Assembly (NCBI RefSeq): GCF_049532965.1
Contig: NZ_CP186694.1
Span: 1,736,001-1,800,000, forward strand
Source of the DNA: Roseateles sp049532965
GTDB taxonomy: Bacteria; Pseudomonadota; Gammaproteobacteria; Burkholderiales; Burkholderiaceae_C
DNA: 64,000 nucleotides
Direction of reading: 5' to 3'
Notes under the pieces: generated by a model
The model's database searches: none
What the model was told of the DNA's origin: nothing
The model's input: the letters and a program-made list of their open reading frames with translations, nothing else
Program-made: the position numbers and the translations under genes
Shown: positions 8,039-15,011 of the stretch, piece after piece
Layout: each line of letters begins with the position of its first letter
Position numbering within the stretch: position 1 is the stretch's first letter

Positions 8039-8974
8039 ATGACGCTTCCCACCTCCGGCGGCTTCGACAAGACCCCGGGCTGGCTCGACTGGTATCGAGC
8101 GCCCTCGACACCGCGTTTCCAGTTGCCCGACGGCGCGGTCGATGCCCATTGCCACGTCTTCGGGCCGGGTGCCGAGTTCCCCTATGCGCCGGAGCGCAAG
8201 TACACGCCCTGCGATGCCGGCAAGGACCAGCTGTTCGCGCTGCGTGACCGGCTGGGCTTCAGCCGCAATGTGATCGTGCAGGCCACCTGCCACGGCGACG
8301 ACAACCGGGCGATGGTCGATGCCTGCCGGGCCTCCGGCGGGCGGGCGCGCGGCGTCGCGACGGTGCGGCGATCCGTCACCGACGAGCAGCTGCGCGACCT
8401 GCACGAGGCGGGCGTGCGGGGGGTGCGCTTCAACTTCGTCAAGCGGCTGGTGGACTTCACGCCGCGCGACGAGCTGATGGAGATCGCCCAGCGGGTGAAG
8501 GCGCTGGGCTGGCATGTCGTCGTCTACTTCGAGGCGCAGGACCTGCCGGAGCTGTGGGACTTCTTCACCGCGTTGCCCACGACCGTGGTCGTCGATCACA
8601 TGGGGCGCCCCGATGTAACGAAGCCCGTGGACGGGCCCGAGTTCGCGCTGTTCCTGCGCTTCCTGCGCGAGCATCCCTTTGTCTGGAGCAAGGTCACCTG
8701 CCCCGAGCGGCTCTCGGTGAGCGGACCGCCTGCGCTCCGCGGCGAGCCGGAGCCCTACCGCGACGTGATCCCCTTCGCGCGCCGCGTCGTCGAGGAGTTC
8801 CCGGACCGCGTGCTGTGGGGCACCGACTGGCCGCATCCCAACCTCAAGGACCATATGCCCGACGACGGCCTGCTGGTCGACGTGATTCCGCGCATCGCGC
8901 CGACCGCCGAGTTGCGCCAGCGCCTGCTGGTCGACAACCCGATGAGGCTGTACTGGCCCGAGTCGATCCGCTGA
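8039..8974 (+). CDS. ligI: 2-pyrone-4,6-dicarboxylate hydrolase
   Basis: A 311-residue amidohydrolase-superfamily enzyme that opens the lactone 2-pyrone-4,6-dicarboxylate to 4-oxalomesaconate. Diagnostic are DAHCHVFGPG with the metal-site-like HxH near residue 36, the PDC-binding PYAPERKYTP loop, VVVDHMGRPD, and the catalytic Asp in LWGTDWPHPN near residue 262. AAGGA lies upstream of the ATG. It is equivalent to pmdD. Gene order with the aldolase before it and the dioxygenase subunits after it supports the assignment. Confidence 0.93.
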   Translation: MTLPTSGGFDKTPGWLDWYRAPSTPRFQLPDGAVDAHCHVFGPGAEFPYAPERKYTPCDAGKDQLFALRDRLGFSRNVIVQATCHGDDNRAMVDACRASGGRARGVATVRRSVTDEQLRDLHEAGVRGVRFNFVKRLVDFTPRDELMEIAQRVKALGWHVVVYFEAQDLPELWDFFTALPTTVVVDHMGRPDVTKPVDGPEFALFLRFLREHPFVWSKVTCPERLSVSGPPALRGEPEPYRDVIPFARRVVEEFPDRVLWGTDWPHPNLKDHMPDDGLLVDVIPRIAPTAELRQRLLVDNPMRLYWPESIR

Positions 8975-9027
8975 TGCGCCCTCCCCGACCTTCCCACCCT
9001 TCCAGAAGAAGACACGAGGACCTCCTC

Positions 9028-9477
9028 ATGCCCATCGACAAGCCGTACCGGGACATTCCCGGCACCACCATCTTCGACGCCGACCAGGCGCGCAAGGGGT
9101 ACTGGCTCAACCAGTTCTGCATGTCGCTGATGAAGGCGGAGAACCGCGAGCGCTTCAAGGCGGATGAACGGGCCTACCTCGACGAGTGGCCGATGACGAC
9201 GGCGCAGAAGGAAGCCGTGCTGGCGCGCGACCTGAACCAATGCATCCGGCTCGGCGGCAACATCTACTTCCTGGCCAAGATCGGCGCGACCGACGGCCGC
9301 AGCTACCAGCAGATGGCGGCCGGGATGACCGGCATGACGGAGGCCGACTACCGCGACATGATGCTGGCCGGCGGCCGCCGCGCCGACGGCACGCCGAGCA
9401 ACGCGGGCAGGAAGGACACGGGCAAGCAGGAGAAGAACGAGAAGAACGAGAAGAACGACAAGGAAGGTGGCCGATGA
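9028..9477 (+). CDS. ligA: Protocatechuate 4,5-dioxygenase alpha subunit
   Basis: The 149-residue small subunit of the extradiol dioxygenase. It has the family core GYWLNQFCMSLMKAENR, DEWPMTTAQKEAVLARDL and NIYFLAKIGATDGRS. The ATG at 9028 follows GAGG. The last 15 codons are an unusual lysine/glutamate/asparagine tail made from three 9-bp units (9430-9456), not needed for the fold. Its stop overlaps the ligB start (ATGA at 9474-9477), implying coupled translation of the two subunits. Much longer frames run through this gene and ligI but lack homology. Confidence 0.93.
   Translation: MPIDKPYRDIPGTTIFDADQARKGYWLNQFCMSLMKAENRERFKADERAYLDEWPMTTAQKEAVLARDLNQCIRLGGNIYFLAKIGATDGRSYQQMAAGMTGMTEADYRDMMLAGGRRADGTPSNAGRKDTGKQEKNEKNEKNDKEGGR
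9430..9456 (+). repeat. 9-bp tandem repeat at the 3' end of ligA
   Basis: Three perfect copies of GAGAAGAAC encode Glu-Lys-Asn units in the C-terminal tail of LigA, followed by a degenerate fourth. Because the unit length is a multiple of three, copy number changes would not shift the frame. Confidence 0.9.
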
Positions 9478-10364
9478 GCACCCATGCGCGGATCACCGCC
9501 TCCGTCTACACCTCGCATGTGCCGGCCATCGGCGTCGCGATGGACCAGGGCCGCACGCAGGACCCGTACTGGCAACCGCTGTTCGCCGGCTACGAGTCAT
9601 CGCGGCGCTGGATGGACGCCAACCGGCCCGACGCGATCGTGCTGGTCTACAACGACCATGCCAACGCCTTCAGCCTGGACATGATCCCGACCTTCGCGCT
9701 GGGCACGGCCGAGCGCTATGAGCCCGCCGACGAAGGCTGGGGACCGCGCGCGGTGCCGCCGGTGCTCGGCCATGGCGAGCTGGCCGCACACATCGCGCAG
9801 AGCGTCATCCAGCAGGATTTCGACCTCACGCTGATCAACCGCATGACGGTGGACCACGGGCTCACGGTGCCACTGTCGCTGATGTTCGGGCCGCAGGAGC
9901 CGGCCGCGCCGAGCTGGCCCGTGCCGGTGATTCCGCTGGCGGTCAACGTCGTGCAGTACCCGGTGCCGTCGGGGCGCCGCTGCCTGCAGCTGGGCCAGGC
10001 CATTCGCCGGGCGGTCGAGAGCTTCGACACGCCGCTGAACGTCCAGGTGTGGGGCACCGGCGGCATGAGCCATCAGTTGCAGGGACCGCGGGCCGGCCTG
10101 ATCAACCGGGAATGGGACCAGGCCTTCATGGACCGGCTGATCGCCGATCCGCGCGGGCTGTCCGAGATGCCGCATCTGGATTACGTCCGTGAGGCGGGGT
10201 CCGAGGGCATCGAGCTGGTCATGTGGCTGATTGCGCGCGGCGCGATGGCCGACCTCGACGGCGGTGGCGCGCCTCGCGTGGCGCATCGCTTCTATCACGT
10301 GCCGGCGTCCAACACGGCGGTGGGCCACCTCATCCTCGAGAACCCGGACCACGCCACGGCCTGA
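9474..10364 (+). CDS. ligB: Protocatechuate 4,5-dioxygenase beta (catalytic) subunit
   Basis: The 296-residue catalytic subunit of the type II extradiol dioxygenase, using Fe(II) to cleave protocatechuate between carbons 4 and 5. Iron ligand candidates are His15 in YTSHVPAIG and His near residue 63 in VYNDHANAF, plus a late Glu in the EGIELVMWLI segment. TVDHGLTVPL and WGTGGMSHQLQGPRAG match LigB. Translation is coupled to ligA by an ATGA overlap. The product, 4-carboxy-2-hydroxymuconate semialdehyde, is the substrate of the next gene. Confidence 0.94.
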   Translation: MSTHARITASVYTSHVPAIGVAMDQGRTQDPYWQPLFAGYESSRRWMDANRPDAIVLVYNDHANAFSLDMIPTFALGTAERYEPADEGWGPRAVPPVLGHGELAAHIAQSVIQQDFDLTLINRMTVDHGLTVPLSLMFGPQEPAAPSWPVPVIPLAVNVVQYPVPSGRRCLQLGQAIRRAVESFDTPLNVQVWGTGGMSHQLQGPRAGLINREWDQAFMDRLIADPRGLSEMPHLDYVREAGSEGIELVMWLIARGAMADLDGGGAPRVAHRFYHVPASNTAVGHLILENPDHATA

Positions 10365-10413
10365 GTCGTCGCTCGTCCCTACCCCTTCTTCCTGAACCTA
10401 CCGGAGTACCTCC

Positions 10414-11391
10414 ATGACCGCTCCCCTCCGCATCGCGCTGGCCGGTGCCGGCGCCTTCGGCCAGAAGCATCTCGACGCGCTGAAGCTGATCGATGGCGTC
10501 GAAGTCGTGTCGCTGATCAGCCGCGACCTCGACAAGACCCGCGAGACCGCGGCCCGGTATGGCATCGAGCACGCGACCGCGAACCTCGATGACGCGCTCA
10601 AGCGCGATGACGTCGATGCGGTCATCCTCTGCACGCCGACGCAGTTGCATGCGCGGCAGGCGCTGGCGTGCCTGGACGCGGGCAAGCATGTGCAGGTGGA
10701 GATTCCGCTGTGCGACGTGCTGGCGGATGGCGAGGCGGTGGTGCGGCGCCAGCGCGAGACCGGGCTGGTCGCGATGTGCGGCCACACGCGCCGCTTCAAT
10801 CCCAGCCATCAGTGGGTACACCGCCGCATCGAGGCGGGCCAGTTGCAGATCCAGCAGATGGACGTCCAGACCTACTTCTTCCGGCGCACCAACATGAATG
10901 CGCTGGGCGAGCCGCGCAGCTGGACCGATCACCTGCTGTGGCACCACGCGGCGCATACGGTGGATCTCTTCGCGTGGCAGTGTGGCAGCCCGGTGGTGCA
11001 GGCCAACGCGCTGCAAGGGCCGATCCATCCGGAGCTGGGGATCGCGATGGACATGAGCATCCAGCTCAAGGCGGCCAACGGCGCGATCTGCACGCTGTCG
11101 CTGTCCTTCAACAACGAGGGGCCGCTGGGGACCTTCTTCCGCTACATCGGCGACACCGGGACCTACATCGCGCGCTATGACGACCTCGTCAGCGGGCGCG
11201 ACGAGAAGATCGACGTCAGCCAGGTGGATGTCTCGATGAATGGCATCGAGCTGCAGGACCGCGAATTCGTCGCCGCGATCCGGGAGGGACGCGAGCCCAG
11301 AGCATCGGTGGCGCAGGTGCTGCCGTGCTATCAGGTGCTGCACGGGCTGGAAGAACAGTTGGGCGGACATCGCGAGGGTTTGCCGGTCTGA
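10414..11391 (+). CDS. ligC: 4-carboxy-2-hydroxymuconate-6-semialdehyde dehydrogenase
   Basis: A 325-residue Gfo/Idh/MocA-fold NADP dehydrogenase that oxidises the hemiacetal of the ring-cleavage product to 2-pyrone-4,6-dicarboxylate. The N-terminal site ALAGAGAFGQKHLDALK and the CTPTQLHA and CGHTRRFNP blocks match LigC, as does the HHAAHTVDLFAWQ segment. GGAG lies eight bases before the ATG. It is the last gene of the operon, followed by a hairpin and a convergent LysR gene. Confidence 0.92.
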   Translation: MTAPLRIALAGAGAFGQKHLDALKLIDGVEVVSLISRDLDKTRETAARYGIEHATANLDDALKRDDVDAVILCTPTQLHARQALACLDAGKHVQVEIPLCDVLADGEAVVRRQRETGLVAMCGHTRRFNPSHQWVHRRIEAGQLQIQQMDVQTYFFRRTNMNALGEPRSWTDHLLWHHAAHTVDLFAWQCGSPVVQANALQGPIHPELGIAMDMSIQLKAANGAICTLSLSFNNEGPLGTFFRYIGDTGTYIARYDDLVSGRDEKIDVSQVDVSMNGIELQDREFVAAIREGREPRASVAQVLPCYQVLHGLEEQLGGHREGLPV

Positions 11392-11393
11392 AC

Positions 11394-11410
11394 CGCCCTG
11401 TCCGAGGGCG
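11394..11410. terminator. Possible terminator after ligC
   Basis: CGCCCT and AGGGCG form a 6-bp stem with a 5-base loop, three bases after the ligC stop and before the stop of the convergent LysR gene. There is no T-run. Confidence 0.35.
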
Positions 11411-11425
11411 CGAACAAATGTAGCG

Positions 11426-12379
11426 TCACCTTGAGGCGGCCTGGCCGGCGGATCTGGCGCCAAGACCGGCCAGCCCACGCTCCAGCGTCGCAGCGTGCGC
11501 CTGGAGCGCCTCCCAGACCTGGACTGCCGCTGCCCCGTGGTACCGGTCCCTGGCCCGAAGCAGACAGGCCGTGCGCTTGAGGTCCGCGACGTCCACGCGG
11601 GCCACGGCTCGAAGCCCAAGGCTCAAAGCCGCCGCAGCGTTGATCACGGCCGTGCATCCGTTGTCGGCGGCCCGAACCAGGTCCTGGATCGAGTCGGACT
11701 CGACTCGAACCTTGGGTTGCAGCCGAGCGGCCGCAAACACGGCGTCGATCTGGCGCCGCATGGCGTACTCGACCGGCAGCAGCGCGAGCGGCCGCGAGGC
11801 CAGCCATCGGATGTCCACCGATTGCCTGGAGATGGGACGGCTCACTGCGACCACAGGCTCGGTGAAGCAGAGCCGGACCTCAAGGTCTGCCCGCATCGGA
11901 GGGTCGAAGCTTGCCGCCAGATCCAGGTCTCCACGGGCGACGCCTTCTGCGAGCACGGGCGCCGTTCGCCTGACCAGTGAGATGGAGAGATCGGGCCAGC
12001 GCGCCATGAGGTCGTGGACGACTGGCTCTATCCAGCAACCGCCGTAGGACTGGACCAGACCCAGGCGCACCCGACCCGAGAGGACCCGCTCATGGTCTCC
12101 GGCCGACGCCAGGGCCGCGCCCAGGTCGCCCATGCAGGTGGTCAGGCGCTTGTGCAGTGCGAGCGCGGAGGGTGTCGGCACGGCACGCCGGGCGCCGCGG
12201 TCGAACAGTGTCATCCCGAGCGCTTCTTCGAGCGCGGCGATCTGCTCGGACAGCGCCGGCTGCGAAATAGAGCAGCGCCTGGCGGCCTCGTGGAAACTTC
12301 CCGCCTCCACGGCGGCGTCGAAATAGCGCAGTTGCCGGAGTGACACCAGCTCGAGGGGGTTGCGGGGTGCGCGTGGCAT
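11426..12379 (-). CDS. LysR-family transcriptional regulator
   Basis: A 317-residue LysR protein. The winged helix (LVSLRQLRYFDAAVEAGSF, then SISQPALSEQIAALEEALG) lies near the start, followed by an effector-binding domain. ATG 12379 was chosen because the conserved fold begins a few residues later; the open frame upstream (to 12583) has no helix-turn-helix character and runs across the divergent Bug gene. It diverges from the 12480-14925 operon with 100 bp between, so it probably controls that operon. It is not closely similar to the LysR at 3522. Confidence 0.85.
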   Translation of the reverse strand: MPRAPRNPLELVSLRQLRYFDAAVEAGSFHEAARRCSISQPALSEQIAALEEALGMTLFDRGARRAVPTPSALALHKRLTTCMGDLGAALASAGDHERVLSGRVRLGLVQSYGGCWIEPVVHDLMARWPDLSISLVRRTAPVLAEGVARGDLDLAASFDPPMRADLEVRLCFTEPVVAVSRPISRQSVDIRWLASRPLALLPVEYAMRRQIDAVFAAARLQPKVRVESDSIQDLVRAADNGCTAVINAAAALSLGLRAVARVDVADLKRTACLLRARDRYHGAAAVQVWEALQAHAATLERGLAGLGARSAGQAASR

Positions 12380-12479
12380 GACTGATAAGCGGGTCCGATC
12401 AAAACAGCAGGAAGAAGCGATTTGACCCTGGTCAGGCCTATTGAAGAAACTGGCGACATCCCCAACAAGGCTGAGAGAC

Positions 12480-13454
12480 ATGACCCACCGTCGCCCCCTT
12501 CTGAAGGCCCTGGCCGGCGCTGCACTTGCGCCGTGGGTCGCTGGAGCGCTGGCCCAGGCCTTCCCTGCGCGCTCGATCCGCATGGTCTGTCCCTATCCGC
12601 CGGGTGCGACCACGGACACCGTGACGCGACTCGTCGCCGCAGCGTTGCAGGCGCGAAGCGGGGTGACGGTCATCGTCGAGAACAGGGGCGGTGCCGGCGG
12701 CAACATCGGCACCGAGGCGGTCGCGCGCGGCGATGCCGACGGCCATACCGTGCTGCTGGGCGCATTGGGTCCCTTGGCAGCCAACGAAGCGCTCTATCCG
12801 AAGCTTGGCTTCAACCCTGCCAAGGACTTCGTGCCGCTGGCGTTGGCGGCGGTGGTGCCCCTGGTCGTGGTCGCTCATCCTGCGTTCCCGGCGCAGACCT
12901 TTGCGGAGGCCTTGAAGGTGCTGCGCGCCAGCCCGGGCAAGTTCAGCTACGCGTCCGCCGGCAATGGCACGCCGCAGCACCTGGCGGGCGAACTCTTCAA
13001 GCAGAGCACCGGCACGGCGATCGTGCACATTCCCTATCGCGGCTCCGGTCCCGCACTGGGCGACCTGATGGGCGGCCAGGTCCAGCTGATGTTCGAGGCC
13101 ACGCCCGCAGTCCTCCAGCATGTCAGGTCGGGACGCCTGAAGGCGCTGGCGGTGACCACGGCTGAACGGATTGCCGCGCTTCCTCAAGTACCGACGTTGA
13201 AGGAGTCCGGCGTCTCGGCCGAAGTGGGCGGCTGGTACGGCTTCGTCGCGCCTTCCGCCACGCCGGCCGATCGCATCGCATGGTTGAGAGACCACCTGCG
13301 TGCGGTGCTGACTGAGCCGGGTACGCAGGCCAGGCTGGCCGAACTCGGCTCCCAGAAGGTCGATTCGTCGCCGCAGGCGTTCGCCAGGCTCATCGAGACC
13401 GAGCGCGCCAGGTGGGGTCGCCTGATCCGTGAACGTCACATCCAGGCCGACTGA
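12480..13454 (+). CDS. Bug-family periplasmic solute-binding protein
   Basis: A 324-residue Bug receptor. The ATG at 12480 begins a short signal peptide (THRRPLLKALAGAALAPW) ending near GALAQA; a TTG 39 bases upstream is an alternative start. The mature domain has FPARSIRMVCPYPPGATTD, VIVENRGGAGGNIGTE, PYRGSGPALGDLMGGQVQ and the late LPQVPTLKESGV block. Its stop overlaps the next start by one base. It probably delivers the substrate of the two enzymes that follow. The ligand is unknown. Confidence 0.88.
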   Translation: MTHRRPLLKALAGAALAPWVAGALAQAFPARSIRMVCPYPPGATTDTVTRLVAAALQARSGVTVIVENRGGAGGNIGTEAVARGDADGHTVLLGALGPLAANEALYPKLGFNPAKDFVPLALAAVVPLVVVAHPAFPAQTFAEALKVLRASPGKFSYASAGNGTPQHLAGELFKQSTGTAIVHIPYRGSGPALGDLMGGQVQLMFEATPAVLQHVRSGRLKALAVTTAERIAALPQVPTLKESGVSAEVGGWYGFVAPSATPADRIAWLRDHLRAVLTEPGTQARLAELGSQKVDSSPQAFARLIETERARWGRLIRERHIQAD

Positions 13455-13927
13455 TGCCGCACCTCCGCTTCGAGGCCAGTGCCTTCCTGGCCAGCAAACT
13501 CGACTGGCCGTCGCTGACTCGCCAGTTGCACCATGACTTCGCCGCCGAGGGCTGGGCGGCGCTCCATGAACTGAAGTCGCGGGTCATGGTCTGCAGCCAT
13601 GACCTCGCGGGAGACGCCCCCGATGCAGAGCAGCTCGTCCTGACGCTGATCACGACCAACCCCAGGCCGGAGTCCATGCGGCGCGCCATGACGGCACGCG
13701 CCCTGGAGCACCTGGAGCGGGCGGTGGTCGCGACCGGACCGCGGCATTGGGTGCAGTGCTGCGTCTTCATGCACACCTTCGATAAAGGTGACTACGCCAA
13801 ACGGCAATTGAACCCGCCGCGGACGGTGCCCGGCGCGGTTCCGCAGAGCGACCCTGCTTCGCCCGACACCCGCCCTGATACCGACCCTGATACCCACCAA
13901 CAGACCCCACTGAGGAGCGACCCGTGA
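13454..13927 (+). CDS. CHMI-like tautomerase (5-carboxymethyl-2-hydroxymuconate isomerase family)
   Basis: A 157-residue protein of the tautomerase superfamily. Pro2, exposed after removal of Met1, would be the catalytic base (MPHLRFEASAF). The C-terminal catalytic-fold blocks SRVMVCSHDLAGD and LVLTLITTNPRPESMRRA resemble HpaF-type isomerases. The last 30 residues are an unstructured Asp/Pro/Thr tail with DTDPDT repeats, beyond the usual 125-130 residue length. Translation is coupled to both neighbours (one-base overlap before, GTGA overlap after). No homoprotocatechuate dioxygenase is present, so its substrate is probably something other than CHM. Confidence 0.7.
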   Translation: MPHLRFEASAFLASKLDWPSLTRQLHHDFAAEGWAALHELKSRVMVCSHDLAGDAPDAEQLVLTLITTNPRPESMRRAMTARALEHLERAVVATGPRHWVQCCVFMHTFDKGDYAKRQLNPPRTVPGAVPQSDPASPDTRPDTDPDTHQQTPLRSDP

Positions 13928-14925
13928 CCGATCAATCGTCCCCCATCCCCGCCACCCACGACGCTTCGCGACGCACGCTTCTGCGCGCCGGAGCGTTGTC
14001 CGTCGCAGCGATCGGCGCCAGCGCTTCGCTAGGCCAGGCGCAGGCTGCCGACTCGAAGGCGGGAACGTCCGCCCCCGTGCCGGGCGCGTTCTGGCCCGAC
14101 GGCATCCGGATGGTGGTCTCCATCTCGATGCAGTTCGAGGCGGGGGCGCAAAGCGAGCACAACAACGGCTCGCCGTTCCCGAGCATGACTGAAGACCTGC
14201 CGGACCTGCCCGCGCGCACATGGTTCGAATACGGCGTGCGGGAAGGGATTCCGCGGATGCTGGACCTCTGGGACAAGCACGGCGTCAAGGTGACCTCCCA
14301 TATGGTCGGTCGTGCCGTCGAACTGAATCCGTCGCTGGCCAAGGAGATCGTCCAACGCGGACATGAAGCGGCGGCCCACGGTCACACCTGGACGCCGCAC
14401 TGGACGATGACGCCCGAACAGGAGCGCGCCTCGTACCAGTCCAACATCGACGCCATCCGGGCCGCAACGGGGACGCGTCCCGTCGGCTTCAATGCATTCT
14501 GGCTGCGCGGCACGCCGAGGACACTGTCGATCCTGCAGGAACTCGGGTTCACGTATCACATCGACGATCTCTCGGCAGACCAGCCGATGACGACGACGGT
14601 CAACGGCAAGCCGTTCGTGATCGTGCCGTACACGCTGCGCAACAACGACATTGCCCGATTCGGCGCGGAAGGGCCGTTGACGGCGGCGGCTTTTGGACAG
14701 GAATTGAAGGACGAGTTCGACCAGTTGTATGCGGAGTCGGCAGGGCGCCGCCGCATGATGTCGATCTCGATGCATGACCGGATCGGCGGTACGCCGGCCC
14801 GGGTGAAGGTGCTGGGCGATTTCCTGACCTATGCCAGGAAGCATCGCGGGGTGGTGTTCGCGCGGAAAGACCAGATCGCGCGCTGGACGCTGGCGCTCCC
14901 CAATGTGCCGGGCAAGCTGTACTAG
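13924..14925 (+). CDS. PuuE-like polysaccharide deacetylase-fold hydrolase, Tat-type signal
   Basis: A 333-residue carbohydrate esterase 4-fold protein starting with GTG that overlaps the previous stop. A twin-arginine-like leader (SRRTLLRAGALSVAAIGASA) suggests export of a folded metalloenzyme. The fold signature resembles PuuE/cyclic-imide hydrolases more than chitin deacetylases: SISMQFEAGAQ replaces the usual TFDD, followed by SHMVGRAVELNP, GHEAAAHGHTW and, near the end, MSISMHDRIGG. The substrate could be a cyclic amide or ureide. Grouping with a Bug receptor and a tautomerase suggests a catabolic, not a cell-wall, role. This is inference. Confidence 0.72.
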   Translation: MTDQSSPIPATHDASRRTLLRAGALSVAAIGASASLGQAQAADSKAGTSAPVPGAFWPDGIRMVVSISMQFEAGAQSEHNNGSPFPSMTEDLPDLPARTWFEYGVREGIPRMLDLWDKHGVKVTSHMVGRAVELNPSLAKEIVQRGHEAAAHGHTWTPHWTMTPEQERASYQSNIDAIRAATGTRPVGFNAFWLRGTPRTLSILQELGFTYHIDDLSADQPMTTTVNGKPFVIVPYTLRNNDIARFGAEGPLTAAAFGQELKDEFDQLYAESAGRRRMMSISMHDRIGGTPARVKVLGDFLTYARKHRGVVFARKDQIARWTLALPNVPGKLY

Positions 14926-15011
14926 TCCAAGGAATCAGAAGAACTTCGTCCCTGTGTTTTCGCGCGCGCGCTCCCGCGGCGCGCCACCATACGGCGGCAA
15001 ACGCCGTTACG

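Noticed and set aside
8554..9477. A 307-codon frame covering ligI's 3' half and ligA
   Set aside because: Only the part from ATG 9028 is homologous to LigA; the upstream part is out of frame within ligI.
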